Notes: a model not told the origin generated them from the sequence alone. 64,000 nt of DNA from Enterococcus wangshanyuanii (GCF_002197645.1 NZ_CP021874.1:434001-498000), one strand, 5' to 3'; positions 50,268 through 59,213 are shown, counted from the first letter of the stretch. Numbers and translations are program-made.

Positions 50268-51251
50268 ATGGAATATGTAAAATTTGGTAATACTGGTATG
50301 GAGGTTTCACGTCTTTGCTTGGGAGCGATGGGATTTGGTGATCCGGCAAGTGGTTTTCATGAGTGGGTGTTAGAAGAAGCTGAAAGTAAAGTTGTTATCA
50401 AGAAGGCACTTGATCTAGGAATTAATTTTTTTGATACTGCGAATGTTTATTCTTATGGAGCAAGTGAAGAGATTCTAGGTAAAGCATTGAACGAATATGC
50501 CAATCGTGATGAAATCGTCGTTGCAACAAAACTATTTACGACAATGAAAAAGAATGTCCCGAATAGTGGTGGGCTTTCAAGAAAAGAAATTTTCCATCAG
50601 ATCGATCAAAGTTTAAAGCGCTTAAATATGGATTATGTTGACTTGTATATCATCCATCGATGGGATTATAACACACCGATCGAAGAAACAATGGAAGCAC
50701 TGCATGACGTTGTCAAGTCAGGAAAAGTACGTTACATTGGCGCATCAGCAATGTTTGCCTGGCAGTTTGCCAAAGCACAAGCAGTTGCTGAAAAAAATGG
50801 CTGGACTAAATTTGTTTCGATGCAAAATCATTTGAATCTTCTTTATCGAGAAGAAGAGCGAGAAATGCTGCCATTATGTCAAGATCAAAAAATAGCTGTG
50901 ACGCCTTATAGTCCGTTAGCTTCCGGACGCTTGACTCGTGATTGGAGTGCTCAAACCAAACGCTTTGAAACAGATAAAATGGCACGGTCAAAATATGACA
51001 CAACAGCAGACCAAGACCAGGTCATTGTTGAACGGGTAAAAGAAGTCGCAGAAAAATATAATGTTGAACGAGTTCAGGTTGCATTGGCTTGGCTGCTTCA
51101 AAAAGAACAAGTGGTTGCTCCAATCATTGGAGCAACAAAAGAAAGTCATTTAACGAATGCACTTCCAGCCTTAGATTTGAGTTTAACACAAGAAGATATT
51201 CGATTTTTAGAAGAGCCGTATGTTCCCCATGCAATCGTTGGACATCAATAG
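50268..51251 (+). CDS. aldo/keto reductase (second)
   Basis: 327 residues; ATG 50268 is better spaced from AGGAGG than the ATG at 50265. NFFDTANVYSYGASEEILG holds the catalytic Asp and Tyr, the Lys is in VVATKLFTTM and the His in YIIHRWDY. The AKR11-type C-terminus APIIGATKESHLTNALPA binds NADP(H). It is the first gene of a three-gene unit with a cupin and a carboxymuconolactone decarboxylase family protein, a set common in lactic acid bacteria for redox or aldehyde stress, usually controlled by MerR regulators. The substrate is unknown. Confidence 0.9.
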   Translation: MEYVKFGNTGMEVSRLCLGAMGFGDPASGFHEWVLEEAESKVVIKKALDLGINFFDTANVYSYGASEEILGKALNEYANRDEIVVATKLFTTMKKNVPNSGGLSRKEIFHQIDQSLKRLNMDYVDLYIIHRWDYNTPIEETMEALHDVVKSGKVRYIGASAMFAWQFAKAQAVAEKNGWTKFVSMQNHLNLLYREEEREMLPLCQDQKIAVTPYSPLASGRLTRDWSAQTKRFETDKMARSKYDTTADQDQVIVERVKEVAEKYNVERVQVALAWLLQKEQVVAPIIGATKESHLTNALPALDLSLTQEDIRFLEEPYVPHAIVGHQ

Positions 51252-51263
51252 GAGGAGTTGCAA

Positions 51264-51677
51264 ATGGCAAAATTTGAAGAAGTTAAAGATGGCATACTTT
51301 TTCCAGCAGGAGAAAAAAATAAGGCCTATGCAGACTACTTTGTTGGTCAAAGTTATTTAAAGACATTAGTGTCGGATCCAGCAGTGACTGTTGGGGTAGG
51401 AAATGTAACTTTTGAGCCTGGCTGCCGCAACAACTGGCACATCCATCATGACGGTTATCAGATTCTTTTAGTGACTGGTGGTGAAGGCTGGTATCAGGAA
51501 GAAGGAAAAGAAGCACAATTTTTAACGGCTGGTGATGTGATCGTGACACACGATGGAGTAAAACATTGGCATGGTGCAGCAAAAGACAGTTGGTTTGAGC
51601 ACCTTGCGATCACAGCTGGAACGCCGGAATGGTTGGAGCCGGTCACAGATGAGCTGTATCAGACCTTAAGTAAATAA
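51264..51677 (+). CDS. cupin-domain protein
   Basis: 137 residues from ATG 51264, preceded by AGGAGG. The two cupin motifs are clear: G-x5-H-x-H (PGCRNNWHIHHDGYQ) and G-x5-P/D-x-H type (GDVIVTHDGVKHWHGA), giving four His/Glu metal ligands. It is a single small beta-barrel, probably a metal-dependent isomerase or oxygenase of the YhhW/quercetinase-like small type. It follows the reductase by 12 bases and precedes the AhpD-like gene, so all three are cotranscribed. Confidence 0.88.
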   Translation: MAKFEEVKDGILFPAGEKNKAYADYFVGQSYLKTLVSDPAVTVGVGNVTFEPGCRNNWHIHHDGYQILLVTGGEGWYQEEGKEAQFLTAGDVIVTHDGVKHWHGAAKDSWFEHLAITAGTPEWLEPVTDELYQTLSK

Positions 51678-51697
51678 AAAAGAGGAGCGTGAAAGAG

Positions 51698-52015
51698 ATG
51701 AAAAAGCAGACAGCAGGACGTGATCAACTAGGCGCATTTGCCCCAAAGTTTGCTGAGCTGAATGATGATATATTGTTCGGTGAAGTTTGGTCAAGAGAGG
51801 AACAATTATCCGCTCGTGACCGTAGCTTGATCACTTGTTCAAGCTTGTTAACGCAAGGAGCGCCTCAATTAGAAGCACATATGAAAATCGCTAAGCAAAA
51901 CGGTGTAACGAAAGAAGAGATGGTCGAATTGATCACTCATTTAGCTTTTTATACTGGTTGGCCAAAAGCTTGGTCAGCATTTGCTTTAGCAAAAGAAATT
52001 TTTGCAGAGAAATAA
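51698..52015 (+). CDS. carboxymuconolactone decarboxylase / AhpD-like protein
   Basis: 105 residues from ATG 51698 (GAGGAG ten bases before). The CMD core GEVWSREEQLSARDRSLIT ... LEAHMKIAKQNGVTKEEMVELITHLAFYTGWPKAWSA is complete. A single Cys lies in LITCSS, but the CxxC of the true AhpD is not present, so peroxidase activity is not implied. Its function is likely tied to the reductase and cupin of the same operon. The operon ends at a strong terminator. Confidence 0.88.
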   Translation: MKKQTAGRDQLGAFAPKFAELNDDILFGEVWSREEQLSARDRSLITCSSLLTQGAPQLEAHMKIAKQNGVTKEEMVELITHLAFYTGWPKAWSAFALAKEIFAEK

Positions 52016-52051
52016 GTAATAGAGCACTATTCAAGTAACTGATCTAAATAT

Positions 52052-52101
52052 GGAATGTAAGATAAAAGGTGGTCATCGCTTTTGTCTTGCATTCCTTTTT
52101 T
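52052..52101 (+). terminator. terminator of the redox operon
   Basis: GGAATGTAAGA (52052-52062) pairs with TCTTGCATTCC (52085-52095) with one wobble, then TTTTTT. Confidence 0.88.
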
Positions 52102-52134
52102 GTTTATAATCGAATAAATTAGAAGGTTAAAGTG

Positions 52135-52152
52135 TTCCACATTAATGTGGAA
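52135..52152 (+). promoter_or_regulatory. 18-bp perfect palindrome, probable activator site
   Basis: TTCCACATTAATGTGGAA is a perfect palindrome ending 11 bases before the -35 of the PTS-operon promoter, about 47-64 bases before the start point, the usual place for an activator. The PRD regulator encoded next is the obvious candidate. Confidence 0.75.
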
Positions 52153-52163
52153 ATGAAAGGTAA

Positions 52164-52192
52164 TTTACTAACAGAGCAAATGAACTTATACT
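52164..52192 (+). promoter_or_regulatory. promoter of the Gat-type PTS operon
   Basis: TTTACT (52164-52169), 17 bases, TATACT (52187-52192). Transcription would start near 52199. Confidence 0.65.
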
Positions 52193-52200
52193 CTAAATAT

Positions 52201-52214
52201 GGAAAGCGCTTTCC
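52201..52214 (+). promoter_or_regulatory. cre site for CcpA
   Basis: GGAAAGCGCTTTCC is a perfect palindrome and differs from the best cre (TGAAAGCGCTTTCA) only at the two outer positions. It lies at the start of the transcript and touches the ribosome site, so CcpA would block elongation when glucose is present. Confidence 0.85.
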
Positions 52215-52226
52215 GGAGGTGTGATG

Positions 52227-54209
52227 ATGAAGTTAACTAAACGAGAAAACCAATTACTTGAACTTTTGCTTTTACAAAATGAGTATCAGGCTACTACGTT
52301 TTTCGGAAGTCAGTTATCAGTTTCGAACAAAACGATTTATTCAGATTTAAAGAATATTCAAGAGTACTTGGAAAAAACCAATCTAAAAATTGAACGAATG
52401 CCGAGAAAGGGAATCTATTTGGTTGGAAGTGAAGAAAATAAAGAGCAGCTAAAATCATTATTGTCGAGAGAGTCGATTACTGTTTTAGAAGATGAAACAT
52501 TTTCGCCCGCTTACCGTCAGTTGACTATATTGTCAGATATATTGTTGTACGAAAATCGGATGACCTATGATCACTATGCAGTTCAATTTTTGATCAGTAA
52601 GCAATCTATCAAAAAAGACATGGATGAAGTGATCGACTACTTGGAAAGCAATGGGGTCACAGCAGGAGTAAATCGTGACTCCAGCAAGAACGAAAAGGAA
52701 ACGAAGATCCAAAAGGTTTACAAAAAATATTTGATCAGCTATAGCAAAAAATATCATCCGTATGCAGAAACAGATCAACGGGACAATTTAACTTATTTCT
52801 CAGCGATCATAGATCCGCAAATTGTTTATCAAGTAAATTTGTTTATTGAAAAACTGATGATCCATACAGGAAAAGTTCTAAACAATTATTTTGTTTATTC
52901 TCTAAGACTTTCTTTAAGCATCCTACTGATACGTTTAAAATCAGGTCATCATGTTGAAAAACAAAACGAGTTTGTATTCAAAGACCTGCAAAAAATGCAG
53001 CTGTATATGATTGCGTTAGCCTTTTCAGAAGAAATGAATCAAGAGCTTAAGTGCATTTTCTTTAAGCATGATATTCAATTTTTATGTTCCTTGTTATTAG
53101 CACATGGAGTTGTTCCTGGTGCGGCAGATTTACCGATCGATCAAAAAATTCATGAAACAACGCTTGCGTTGATCGAGGAGATGGCTCATTTATTGAATGT
53201 GACCGTTGATCAAGATCAACAGCTATATCAGTCGTTGATTTCTCATATTATACCCATGATCCACCGACTTGAAAATGATATCTATGTGCGTAATCCTTTG
53301 AAAAATAATATCAAAAAGCAATATACGACCATGTTTACTTTAACACAATTCGCTTCAGCCGTTTTTGAAAAGAAATATGGACTATTTTTAAATGAGGATG
53401 AAGTATCATTTTTGACGATCCATTTTCAAGTGGCTTTCGAAAAAATCCAATCGACAAAACATGTATTGATTGTCTGTGGGAACGGGTTAGCAACATCCGA
53501 ATTGATTTTTAATCGAATCAAGCAAAATTTACCAGCAAGCGTAGTAGTAGAAATCGCAACAGAGAAGCAAGTGATGGAAAATCCAATCGACGATATCGAT
53601 TTGATCATTTCAGCTATTCCGCTTGAACAGACATCGCTTCCTATCATTCATGTATCAGCGTTGCCGACAGCCGATGAAGTAGCAATGATCGCTACTTATT
53701 TATCTAATATGAGTGAGCATGAAAAGACCTTGATGTACTCCAAAAAGAAAAATTCAGTTTCTGTGGATGCGTTTATCCAAGAAGAATTGATCTTCTTGAA
53801 CATGACACTTAAAAAGAAAGAAGAAATCTTGGATCATTTGATTGAGCAGTATGAGAAGTTAGGTTTTGTTGAAAAGGGATTTAAGGAATCGATTTTTCAA
53901 CGAGAAGCTCTCGGTGATACCAGTATTATCAGTGGAGCAGCGATTCCTCATGGTGCCCCAGAAACGGTAAAGGAAACCAGATTGTCTTTTATGACGACGA
54001 AGAATCCAGTGCGATGGGGCGCAAATGATGTGCGTTTGATCATTACCATAGCTATTGCAGAAAAAGATTTGGCGATTGCCAAAGATTTAGTATCAGTTTT
54101 ATACGACATTATTGATTCTGCAGAAAACGTGCAGGAAATAATCAAAAGTCAGAGTGCGGCAGAACTTATGGCTTATGTAAAGAGGAGGACAGCAGAGGAT
54201 GTATTTTGA
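52227..54209 (+). CDS. PRD-containing PTS regulator (MtlR/LicR type)
   Basis: 660 residues. ATG 52227 is six bases after GGAGGT; GTG 52221 and ATG 52224 are closer. Domains in order: HTH (LTKRENQLLELLLL; SVSNKTIYSDLKNIQEYLEK), Mga-like helical part, two PRDs (about 180-390), an EIIB-like domain with Cys in LIVCGNGLATS, and a C-terminal EIIA-like domain with His in AIPHGAPETV. It is phosphorylated by HPr and the EII proteins, which tells it whether substrate is being imported. It should activate its own operon at the palindrome 52135-52152. It overlaps the EIIA gene by 11 bases. Confidence 0.9.
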   Translation: MKLTKRENQLLELLLLQNEYQATTFFGSQLSVSNKTIYSDLKNIQEYLEKTNLKIERMPRKGIYLVGSEENKEQLKSLLSRESITVLEDETFSPAYRQLTILSDILLYENRMTYDHYAVQFLISKQSIKKDMDEVIDYLESNGVTAGVNRDSSKNEKETKIQKVYKKYLISYSKKYHPYAETDQRDNLTYFSAIIDPQIVYQVNLFIEKLMIHTGKVLNNYFVYSLRLSLSILLIRLKSGHHVEKQNEFVFKDLQKMQLYMIALAFSEEMNQELKCIFFKHDIQFLCSLLLAHGVVPGAADLPIDQKIHETTLALIEEMAHLLNVTVDQDQQLYQSLISHIIPMIHRLENDIYVRNPLKNNIKKQYTTMFTLTQFASAVFEKKYGLFLNEDEVSFLTIHFQVAFEKIQSTKHVLIVCGNGLATSELIFNRIKQNLPASVVVEIATEKQVMENPIDDIDLIISAIPLEQTSLPIIHVSALPTADEVAMIATYLSNMSEHEKTLMYSKKKNSVSVDAFIQEELIFLNMTLKKKEEILDHLIEQYEKLGFVEKGFKESIFQREALGDTSIISGAAIPHGAPETVKETRLSFMTTKNPVRWGANDVRLIITIAIAEKDLAIAKDLVSVLYDIIDSAENVQEIIKSQSAAELMAYVKRRTAEDVF

Positions 54210-54654
54210 TAGCGAAATTGCTGAATTTCAAGTTGAAGCAATAGATAAAATAGATGTGTTTAAACGATTGACTCAACAGTTAGCAGCACAGGATTTTATT
54301 ACTGACGATTTTTTGAAACATGTTATAGAAAGAGAAGAAAAATTTCCGACAGGTTTACCTGTCAACCAGATTGGCGTAGCGATTCCTCATACAGACAGTG
54401 AATATGTCAAACGTTCACAGATTGCTTTTATGTCATTGAAAAGACCCATTACTTTTTTTGAAATGGGCACAAGCGATAAGCCTGTTGATGTTCAAATGAT
54501 TTTTATGCTGGCTTTAAAAGAACCGCATGAACAATTGGAGATGCTGCAAAAATTGATCAGTATGATCCAACAAGAAGATATCATGGAGCAGCTGTGTCAG
54601 TGCCGCACGAAGACTGAATTTATTCGAATTATTCATCAAGTTGGATTGTCATAA
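54199..54654 (+). CDS. PTS EIIA component, galactitol/fructose type
   Basis: 151 residues. The phosphorylated histidine is in GVAIPHTDSEYV, the PTS_EIIA type 2 pattern; FMSLKRPITFFEMGTSDKPVDVQMIFMLA follows as in GatA. It accepts phosphate from HPr and passes it to the EIIB of the same operon. The start overlaps the regulator by 11 bases with GGAGG inside that gene. It is a separate polypeptide, so the system is of the A-C-B split type. Confidence 0.93.
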   Translation: MYFDSEIAEFQVEAIDKIDVFKRLTQQLAAQDFITDDFLKHVIEREEKFPTGLPVNQIGVAIPHTDSEYVKRSQIAFMSLKRPITFFEMGTSDKPVDVQMIFMLALKEPHEQLEMLQKLISMIQQEDIMEQLCQCRTKTEFIRIIHQVGLS

Positions 54655-54672
54655 AGAAATGGGGGAAAAAAC

Positions 54673-56013
54673 ATGTTAGATGCATTACAGTGGTTTGTTG
54701 ACTTAGGTGCAATTGTTGTGTTGCCGATCTTGATCTTTGTTTTTGGTATTATCCTTGGAACCAAACCGGCTAAAGCTTTTACTTCAGCACTAACGGTAGG
54801 GGTTGGTTTTGTTGGACTTAATCTAGTGATCGATCTATTGAGCTCAAGCTTAGGGCCCGCAGCCCAAGCGATGGTGGAACGTTTTGGGTTGAATTTGACG
54901 ACCATTGATGTGGGATGGCCTGCAGCAGCAGCCATTTCTTACGGAACTGTTTTAGGAAGTTTAGCAATTCCTATTGGTGTATTACTAAATGTACTCTTGA
55001 TTATTTTAGGTCTAACAAAAACATTAGATGTTGATATTTGGAACTTTTGGCATGCGGCGTTTATTGCATCACTTGTCTATGCGCTGACTGGTAATTTTGC
55101 AATCGGTGTTGCTGCAACCGTTATTTATATGATGATGATTTTGCTATTTGGAGATATTTTAGGACCGATCGTCAAGAAGTTTTATGGATTTCCCAATATC
55201 ACGTTTCCTCATGGGACAGCAGCTCCGGGATTTATCTTCGCATTACCGATGAATTGGCTATTTGATCGAATTCCAGGTATCAAGAACTGGAAAGCAGACC
55301 CTGAAACCATTCAAAAGCGTTTTGGTATTTTCGGTGATTCTACAGTTATGGGCTTTTTGATCGGTTTAGTAATTGGAGTGTTTGCTGGCTACGATGTAGC
55401 AGGCATCGGACAGTTAGCGGTTAAAACAGGAGCTGTCATGATATTGATGCCGAGAATGGTGGCCTTGTTGATGGAAGGATTGACCCCCATTTCAGAAGCT
55501 GCCAATGAGTTTGTTAAAAAACGTTTTCCAGGAAGAGAGTTATATATTGGGATGGATGCGGCACTATCCGTAGGACATCCAGCCGTGCTGTCTTCTTCTT
55601 TACTACTAGTGCCGATCACTATTTTACTAGCAGTCGTTCTTCCAGGAAACACAACTTTACCATTCGGAGATCTTGCAACGATTCCATTTTTAGTTTGCTT
55701 GATGGCAGCTGTTTTTGGCGGAAATATTGTTCGAACAGTCATTGCAGGTTCTATTTATATGGTCAGTATTTTGTATATTACTTCATGGGTCGCACCGCTT
55801 GTAACAATGTCTGCTAAAGCAGCAAATTTTGATTTACAAGGAAATTCAAGTATTACGGCTCTTGCTGAAGGAGGTTTATGGACTACATGGATTTATGTTG
55901 GCTTAACAAAAGTATTAAGTTGGGGTGGTTTGGCGATCATCGGGGCTGTGGTTTTAGCAGGCTTGATCTACGTAAATAAAATTCTCCCTAAAAAAAATAA
56001 AGTGACAGAATAG
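54673..56013 (+). CDS. PTS EIIC component, galactitol family (GatC)
   Basis: 446 residues with about ten or eleven membrane segments. The loops FPNITFPHGTAAPGFIFALP and GRELYIGMDAALSVGHPAVLSS carry the conserved Gat-family residues near the sugar site. It transports and phosphorylates a polyol or related sugar. GGGGG lies before ATG. It sits between EIIA and EIIB. Gat-family EIICs take galactitol, arabitols, tagatose-like and short-chain polyols, so the substrate must be tested. Confidence 0.93.
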   Translation: MLDALQWFVDLGAIVVLPILIFVFGIILGTKPAKAFTSALTVGVGFVGLNLVIDLLSSSLGPAAQAMVERFGLNLTTIDVGWPAAAAISYGTVLGSLAIPIGVLLNVLLIILGLTKTLDVDIWNFWHAAFIASLVYALTGNFAIGVAATVIYMMMILLFGDILGPIVKKFYGFPNITFPHGTAAPGFIFALPMNWLFDRIPGIKNWKADPETIQKRFGIFGDSTVMGFLIGLVIGVFAGYDVAGIGQLAVKTGAVMILMPRMVALLMEGLTPISEAANEFVKKRFPGRELYIGMDAALSVGHPAVLSSSLLLVPITILLAVVLPGNTTLPFGDLATIPFLVCLMAAVFGGNIVRTVIAGSIYMVSILYITSWVAPLVTMSAKAANFDLQGNSSITALAEGGLWTTWIYVGLTKVLSWGGLAIIGAVVLAGLIYVNKILPKKNKVTE

Positions 56014-56029
56014 AAAGGAAGAAAATCTC

Positions 56030-56314
56030 ATGAAAAAAATGTTGATCATGTGTGGTACAGGCGTTGCAACTTCAACGATCGTAACGAATAAGGTGAAAGA
56101 ATGGTTGAAAGGTAAAGGCTATGAAAATGATGTTCACTTATACCAATCAAAAGTTGCTGATGAAATGAATCGAATCGATGATTACGATATCATCGTCAGT
56201 ACAACAGTTGTTCCAGACCGAATCAAAGATAAAGTCATTATGGGCTTACCACTATTAACAGGTATCGGAACAGAAGAAATGTATCAAGAAATCGAAGCAA
56301 AACTCAATGAATAG
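56030..56314 (+). CDS. PTS EIIB component, galactitol type (GatB)
   Basis: 94 residues. The phosphorylation cysteine is in LIMCGTGVATSTIV (Cys8), the P-loop of Gat-type EIIB. IVSTTVVPDRIKDKVIMG matches the later part. It receives phosphate from EIIA and gives it to the incoming sugar at EIIC. AAAGGAAG precedes ATG. The operon order A-C-B, then aldolase, is that of Gat-like systems in Gram-positive bacteria. Confidence 0.94.
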   Translation: MKKMLIMCGTGVATSTIVTNKVKEWLKGKGYENDVHLYQSKVADEMNRIDDYDIIVSTTVVPDRIKDKVIMGLPLLTGIGTEEMYQEIEAKLNE

Positions 56315-56325
56315 GAGGACTTCCC

Positions 56326-57153
56326 TTGTTAGTTACGTCAAAAGAATTATTTAAACAAGCACAAGAAAATCATTACGCTATTCCAGCTGCTAATTTCTTT
56401 GATTTGGATTCTGCTCGGGCTTATACATCCGTCGCAAATCAAATGAACAAACCATTGATTTTAGCGTTTGCTCAAGCTCATTTAGAGATGATGTCTTTGG
56501 AAGAAGCAGCGCTGATCGGTAAATATTTAGCTGAAAAAGTTGCAGTACCAGTCGTTTTACATTTAGATCATGGCCAAGATGAGAAGATCATAAAGCAAGC
56601 AATTGAGCTAGGGTTCTCTTCTGTCATGATCGATGCTTCACAAGATTCCTTTGAAGAAAATGTTCGGCGAACAAAAGCAATTGTTGAGTACGCTCATGCA
56701 AGAGAAGTCGTGGTTGAAGCAGAAATTGGGTTTGTCGGTTCAGGTGTAAATTATGAAAATCATGATCAAAGTGATTCGATCTACACAGAAGTCGCGGATG
56801 CGGTTGCGTTTGTAAATCAGACACAAGTCGATTCTTTAGCTGTATCGATCGGTACCGCTCATGGTTTTTATAAAGGAACACCTAAAATCAGTTTTGAACG
56901 CTTGGCGGAATTGAAAGCGGCAATACCAACACCGCTTGTCTTACATGGTGGTTCTTCATCTGGGGATGCCAATTTGAAACGCTGTGCCACTGAAGGAATC
57001 GCCAAGATCAATATTTTCACTGATTTTATCACAGCGGCGATGAAGGAAATCGAAGGAGTAAAACCTACAGATTATTTTGAGCTGAAAAAATTAGCGAATC
57101 AAGCGATCGAACAAACGTTGATTCACTATTACGAAGTCTTTGAAACTAAATGA
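56326..57153 (+). CDS. class II fructose/tagatose-bisphosphate aldolase family
   Basis: 275 residues from TTG 56326 after GGAGG. Zn ligands and catalytic residues are seen: VLHLDHGQDEKI (His and Asp), VVEAEIGFVG (Glu), SIGTAHGFYKG (His), LVLHGGSSSGD (His) and INIFTDF. This is the GatY/KbaY/FbaA class. It should cleave the phosphorylated ketose made after uptake into dihydroxyacetone phosphate and a second carbonyl compound. No companion 6-phosphate kinase or GatD dehydrogenase is in the operon. Confidence 0.9.
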   Translation: MLVTSKELFKQAQENHYAIPAANFFDLDSARAYTSVANQMNKPLILAFAQAHLEMMSLEEAALIGKYLAEKVAVPVVLHLDHGQDEKIIKQAIELGFSSVMIDASQDSFEENVRRTKAIVEYAHAREVVVEAEIGFVGSGVNYENHDQSDSIYTEVADAVAFVNQTQVDSLAVSIGTAHGFYKGTPKISFERLAELKAAIPTPLVLHGGSSSGDANLKRCATEGIAKINIFTDFITAAMKEIEGVKPTDYFELKKLANQAIEQTLIHYYEVFETK

Positions 57154-57167
57154 AAGGGGCGTCTTAA

Positions 57168-57887
57168 GTGGAAAAAAAAACAATCAATACACCGTTTTTC
57201 TGTGTAAATCCCAAAGCTTATTTATATGGAGATGAAGCATTAGAACTAGCTAAAACAGCAGATGCATTAGCCGAAAAATATGCAATCGATATCTTTTTCA
57301 CCGTTCAATATGCAGATGCTTTTCGGATCGCTCAGGAAACGAATCATCTGATCATCACTGTTCAGCATATGGATAGTCTGAATATAGGACCAGGGATGGG
57401 GTATATTTTACCAGAAGGACTTGTGGCAGCAGGTGTTCAAGCAACGTTTTTAAATCACGCCGAACATCCTGTTGGTGTAAATGATCTAGTCAAAATGATG
57501 AAACGTGCAGAAGAGTTAGGCATTCTCGTCATTGCCTGCGCAGATTCGATCGCTGAAGCACAAGCGATCGCTACGTTGGCGCCAGATATCATGGTTTGTG
57601 AGCCGACAGAATTGATCGGAACTGGTAAAACAAGTGATGCCTCTTATATGAGAGAAACAAATGAAGCAGTCAAAAGTGTTTCACCAAATACTTTGGTCCT
57701 GCAAGCAGCAGGAATCAGTTCAGCGCAAGATGTACGTCTGGCGATCGAGTCAGGTGCAGATGGAACGGGCGGAACAAGTGGAATCGTGTGTGCGGCAGAT
57801 CCTATGCAAACATTGACAGAGATGGTTGAGACGGTCGCAGCAGTTCGCAGTGAACAAAGGGAGCTAGCAAATGAAAACATATACTAA
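57168..57887 (+). CDS. triosephosphate-isomerase-like protein
   Basis: 239 residues. The TIM fold is clear: FFCVNPKAYLYG (Lys), TFLNHAEHPVGVNDL (His), MVCEPTELIGTGKTS (Glu with phosphate loop) and ADGTGGTSGIVCA (phosphate grip). The catalytic Lys-His-Glu triad of TpiA is kept, but the sequence differs from housekeeping TpiA. Homologues such as EryH act on L-erythrulose-1-phosphate in tetritol pathways. In this operon it could isomerise the triose or tetrose phosphate released by the aldolase. GGGGCG is the weak ribosome site before GTG 57168. It overlaps the next gene by 17 bases. Confidence 0.82.
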   Translation: MEKKTINTPFFCVNPKAYLYGDEALELAKTADALAEKYAIDIFFTVQYADAFRIAQETNHLIITVQHMDSLNIGPGMGYILPEGLVAAGVQATFLNHAEHPVGVNDLVKMMKRAEELGILVIACADSIAEAQAIATLAPDIMVCEPTELIGTGKTSDASYMRETNEAVKSVSPNTLVLQAAGISSAQDVRLAIESGADGTGGTSGIVCAADPMQTLTEMVETVAAVRSEQRELANENIY

Positions 57888-58386
57888 AGATTTAGTGTTG
57901 ACCTCTAATGGGCAGCGTGTAAGTTACCACAATATTACAGAACAGGTGAAAGCAGCAGTAACAGAGAGTGACCTGAAGAATGGGCTATGTGTCGTTCAAT
58001 CACCTCATACGACCTGTTCAGTGATCTTTGAAGAATATGTCCATGATACGGATTTTAATGGAGACGAATTTCTCCAAGTAGATCTAAATCGTATTTTGGA
58101 TAAAATAATCCCAAGGGAACTATCAGAAGAAACAAATTATCGTTACCCAGGCCCAAAACATCTTGAGTTTTTAATGAGTTTGGATGATCCAAATTATCCA
58201 TGTGATCCGGGAACGATTTTAAATGGAGATGCACACATTCGCGCTTCATTATTTGGTGCAAGTGAGACATTTATCATTAGAGAAAAACAGCTGCAGATCG
58301 GGTCCGTTGGCTATATTTATTTCATCGACTTTGATCAAAATCGTCAGCGAAATCGAAAATGTCAATTAATGATCATGGGTGAATGA
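57871..58386 (+). CDS. YjbQ/UPF0047 family protein
   Basis: 171 residues. The conserved core GLCVVQSPHTTCSVIFEEYVHDTDFNGD, then NYRYPGPKHLEFLM ... DGDAHIRASLFGASETFI and a QLQIGSVGYIYFIDFD end is the YjbQ (UPF0047) family, a small trimeric barrel. Family members have a suggested thiamine-phosphate-synthase-like activity that is not well settled. The start lies inside the isomerase gene, so the two are coupled. Its stable place as last gene of a PTS operon suggests it acts on a phosphorylated pathway compound. Ends at a bidirectional terminator. Confidence 0.88.
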   Translation: MKTYTKDLVLTSNGQRVSYHNITEQVKAAVTESDLKNGLCVVQSPHTTCSVIFEEYVHDTDFNGDEFLQVDLNRILDKIIPRELSEETNYRYPGPKHLEFLMSLDDPNYPCDPGTILNGDAHIRASLFGASETFIIREKQLQIGSVGYIYFIDFDQNRQRNRKCQLMIMGE

Positions 58387-58387
58387 T

Positions 58388-58440
58388 AAAAAAGAATCAT
58401 TACTTACTAGTTATTTCTAGTGTAGTAATGATTTTTTATT
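58388..58440. terminator. bidirectional terminator
   Basis: AATCATTAC (58395-58403) pairs with GTAATGATT (58425-58433), with an inner CTAG/CTAG helix and A/T runs. It ends the PTS operon and the DUF998 gene. Confidence 0.9.
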
Positions 58441-58448
58441 GGATCGAT

Positions 58449-59075
58449 TTACAAATTTTTCAAAGCAACGAAAAAGAACGGCAAGTACAAAAATAGTAGA
58501 TTTAATCGCTGCCAGAGTCCACGATAAGGGATATTCAGTGTATTTAGCCCAGGCAATTTTGGGGCAGCATACAGAAGCAATAAACACAATGAAAGGATAA
58601 AAATTAGCGTAAATGTTCGAACCACAAAAGAATTATTTTCCATCTTATAAAGCAAGATCAGCAAAAAAGTCGCTGCCAACAATGCTGTAAAACCGGCACC
58701 AGAAGCATAGTCATGGACTAAGGATTCCATGCCAGCTTCCAATGGATTGGTTGAGCGATCTAAAATTCCAGTTGTGATACAGTCCCCAATTGCAAAAGTT
58801 GCCATCATAACTCCAAGCCATTTTGCTAGAACTGGAGAGGTTTGACTAAAACGCAGGTAAAAACTGGGAATAGTAAGTAGAAATAGACTACCATCGATCA
58901 ACTGCCAAAACTTAAACAAATGACGTACAGGACTACCTTCTTCACCAAAATCACTGATCAACATAGTAATAGAATCATAATTAGGATAATGGCCAGCAAG
59001 AAAAAAAGGAACACTTAATTCAGCGATAACAACTATGACCAGCAAATAAAATCCAGATTTTTTCAATAAGTTCAT
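58449..59075 (-). CDS. DUF998-family membrane protein
   Basis: 208 residues. I chose ATG 59075, six bases after GAGAAGG; a longer in-frame start 42 bases upstream has no ribosome site. Six hydrophobic segments are visible. The loop HYPNYDSITMLISDFGEEGSPV after the first helix is the DUF998 mark. No enzymatic motif is recognised. The gene is monocistronic and convergent with the PTS operon; its 5' end faces the helicase gene. Confidence 0.8.
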   Translation of the reverse strand: MNLLKKSGFYLLVIVVIAELSVPFFLAGHYPNYDSITMLISDFGEEGSPVRHLFKFWQLIDGSLFLLTIPSFYLRFSQTSPVLAKWLGVMMATFAIGDCITTGILDRSTNPLEAGMESLVHDYASGAGFTALLAATFLLILLYKMENNSFVVRTFTLIFILSLCLLLLYAAPKLPGLNTLNIPYRGLWQRLNLLFLYLPFFFVALKNL

Positions 59076-59213
59076 AAAAAGACCTTCTCTATATAAGTTA
59101 GCTGTGCTATAGTCCATTGTAGCGGAAAAAGCTTGATCTGAACAAAAATTACACTTACAATGATCTTTTGCATATAATTAAAAAGATGATTAAACAAAAA
59201 GAATGAGGTTCTC

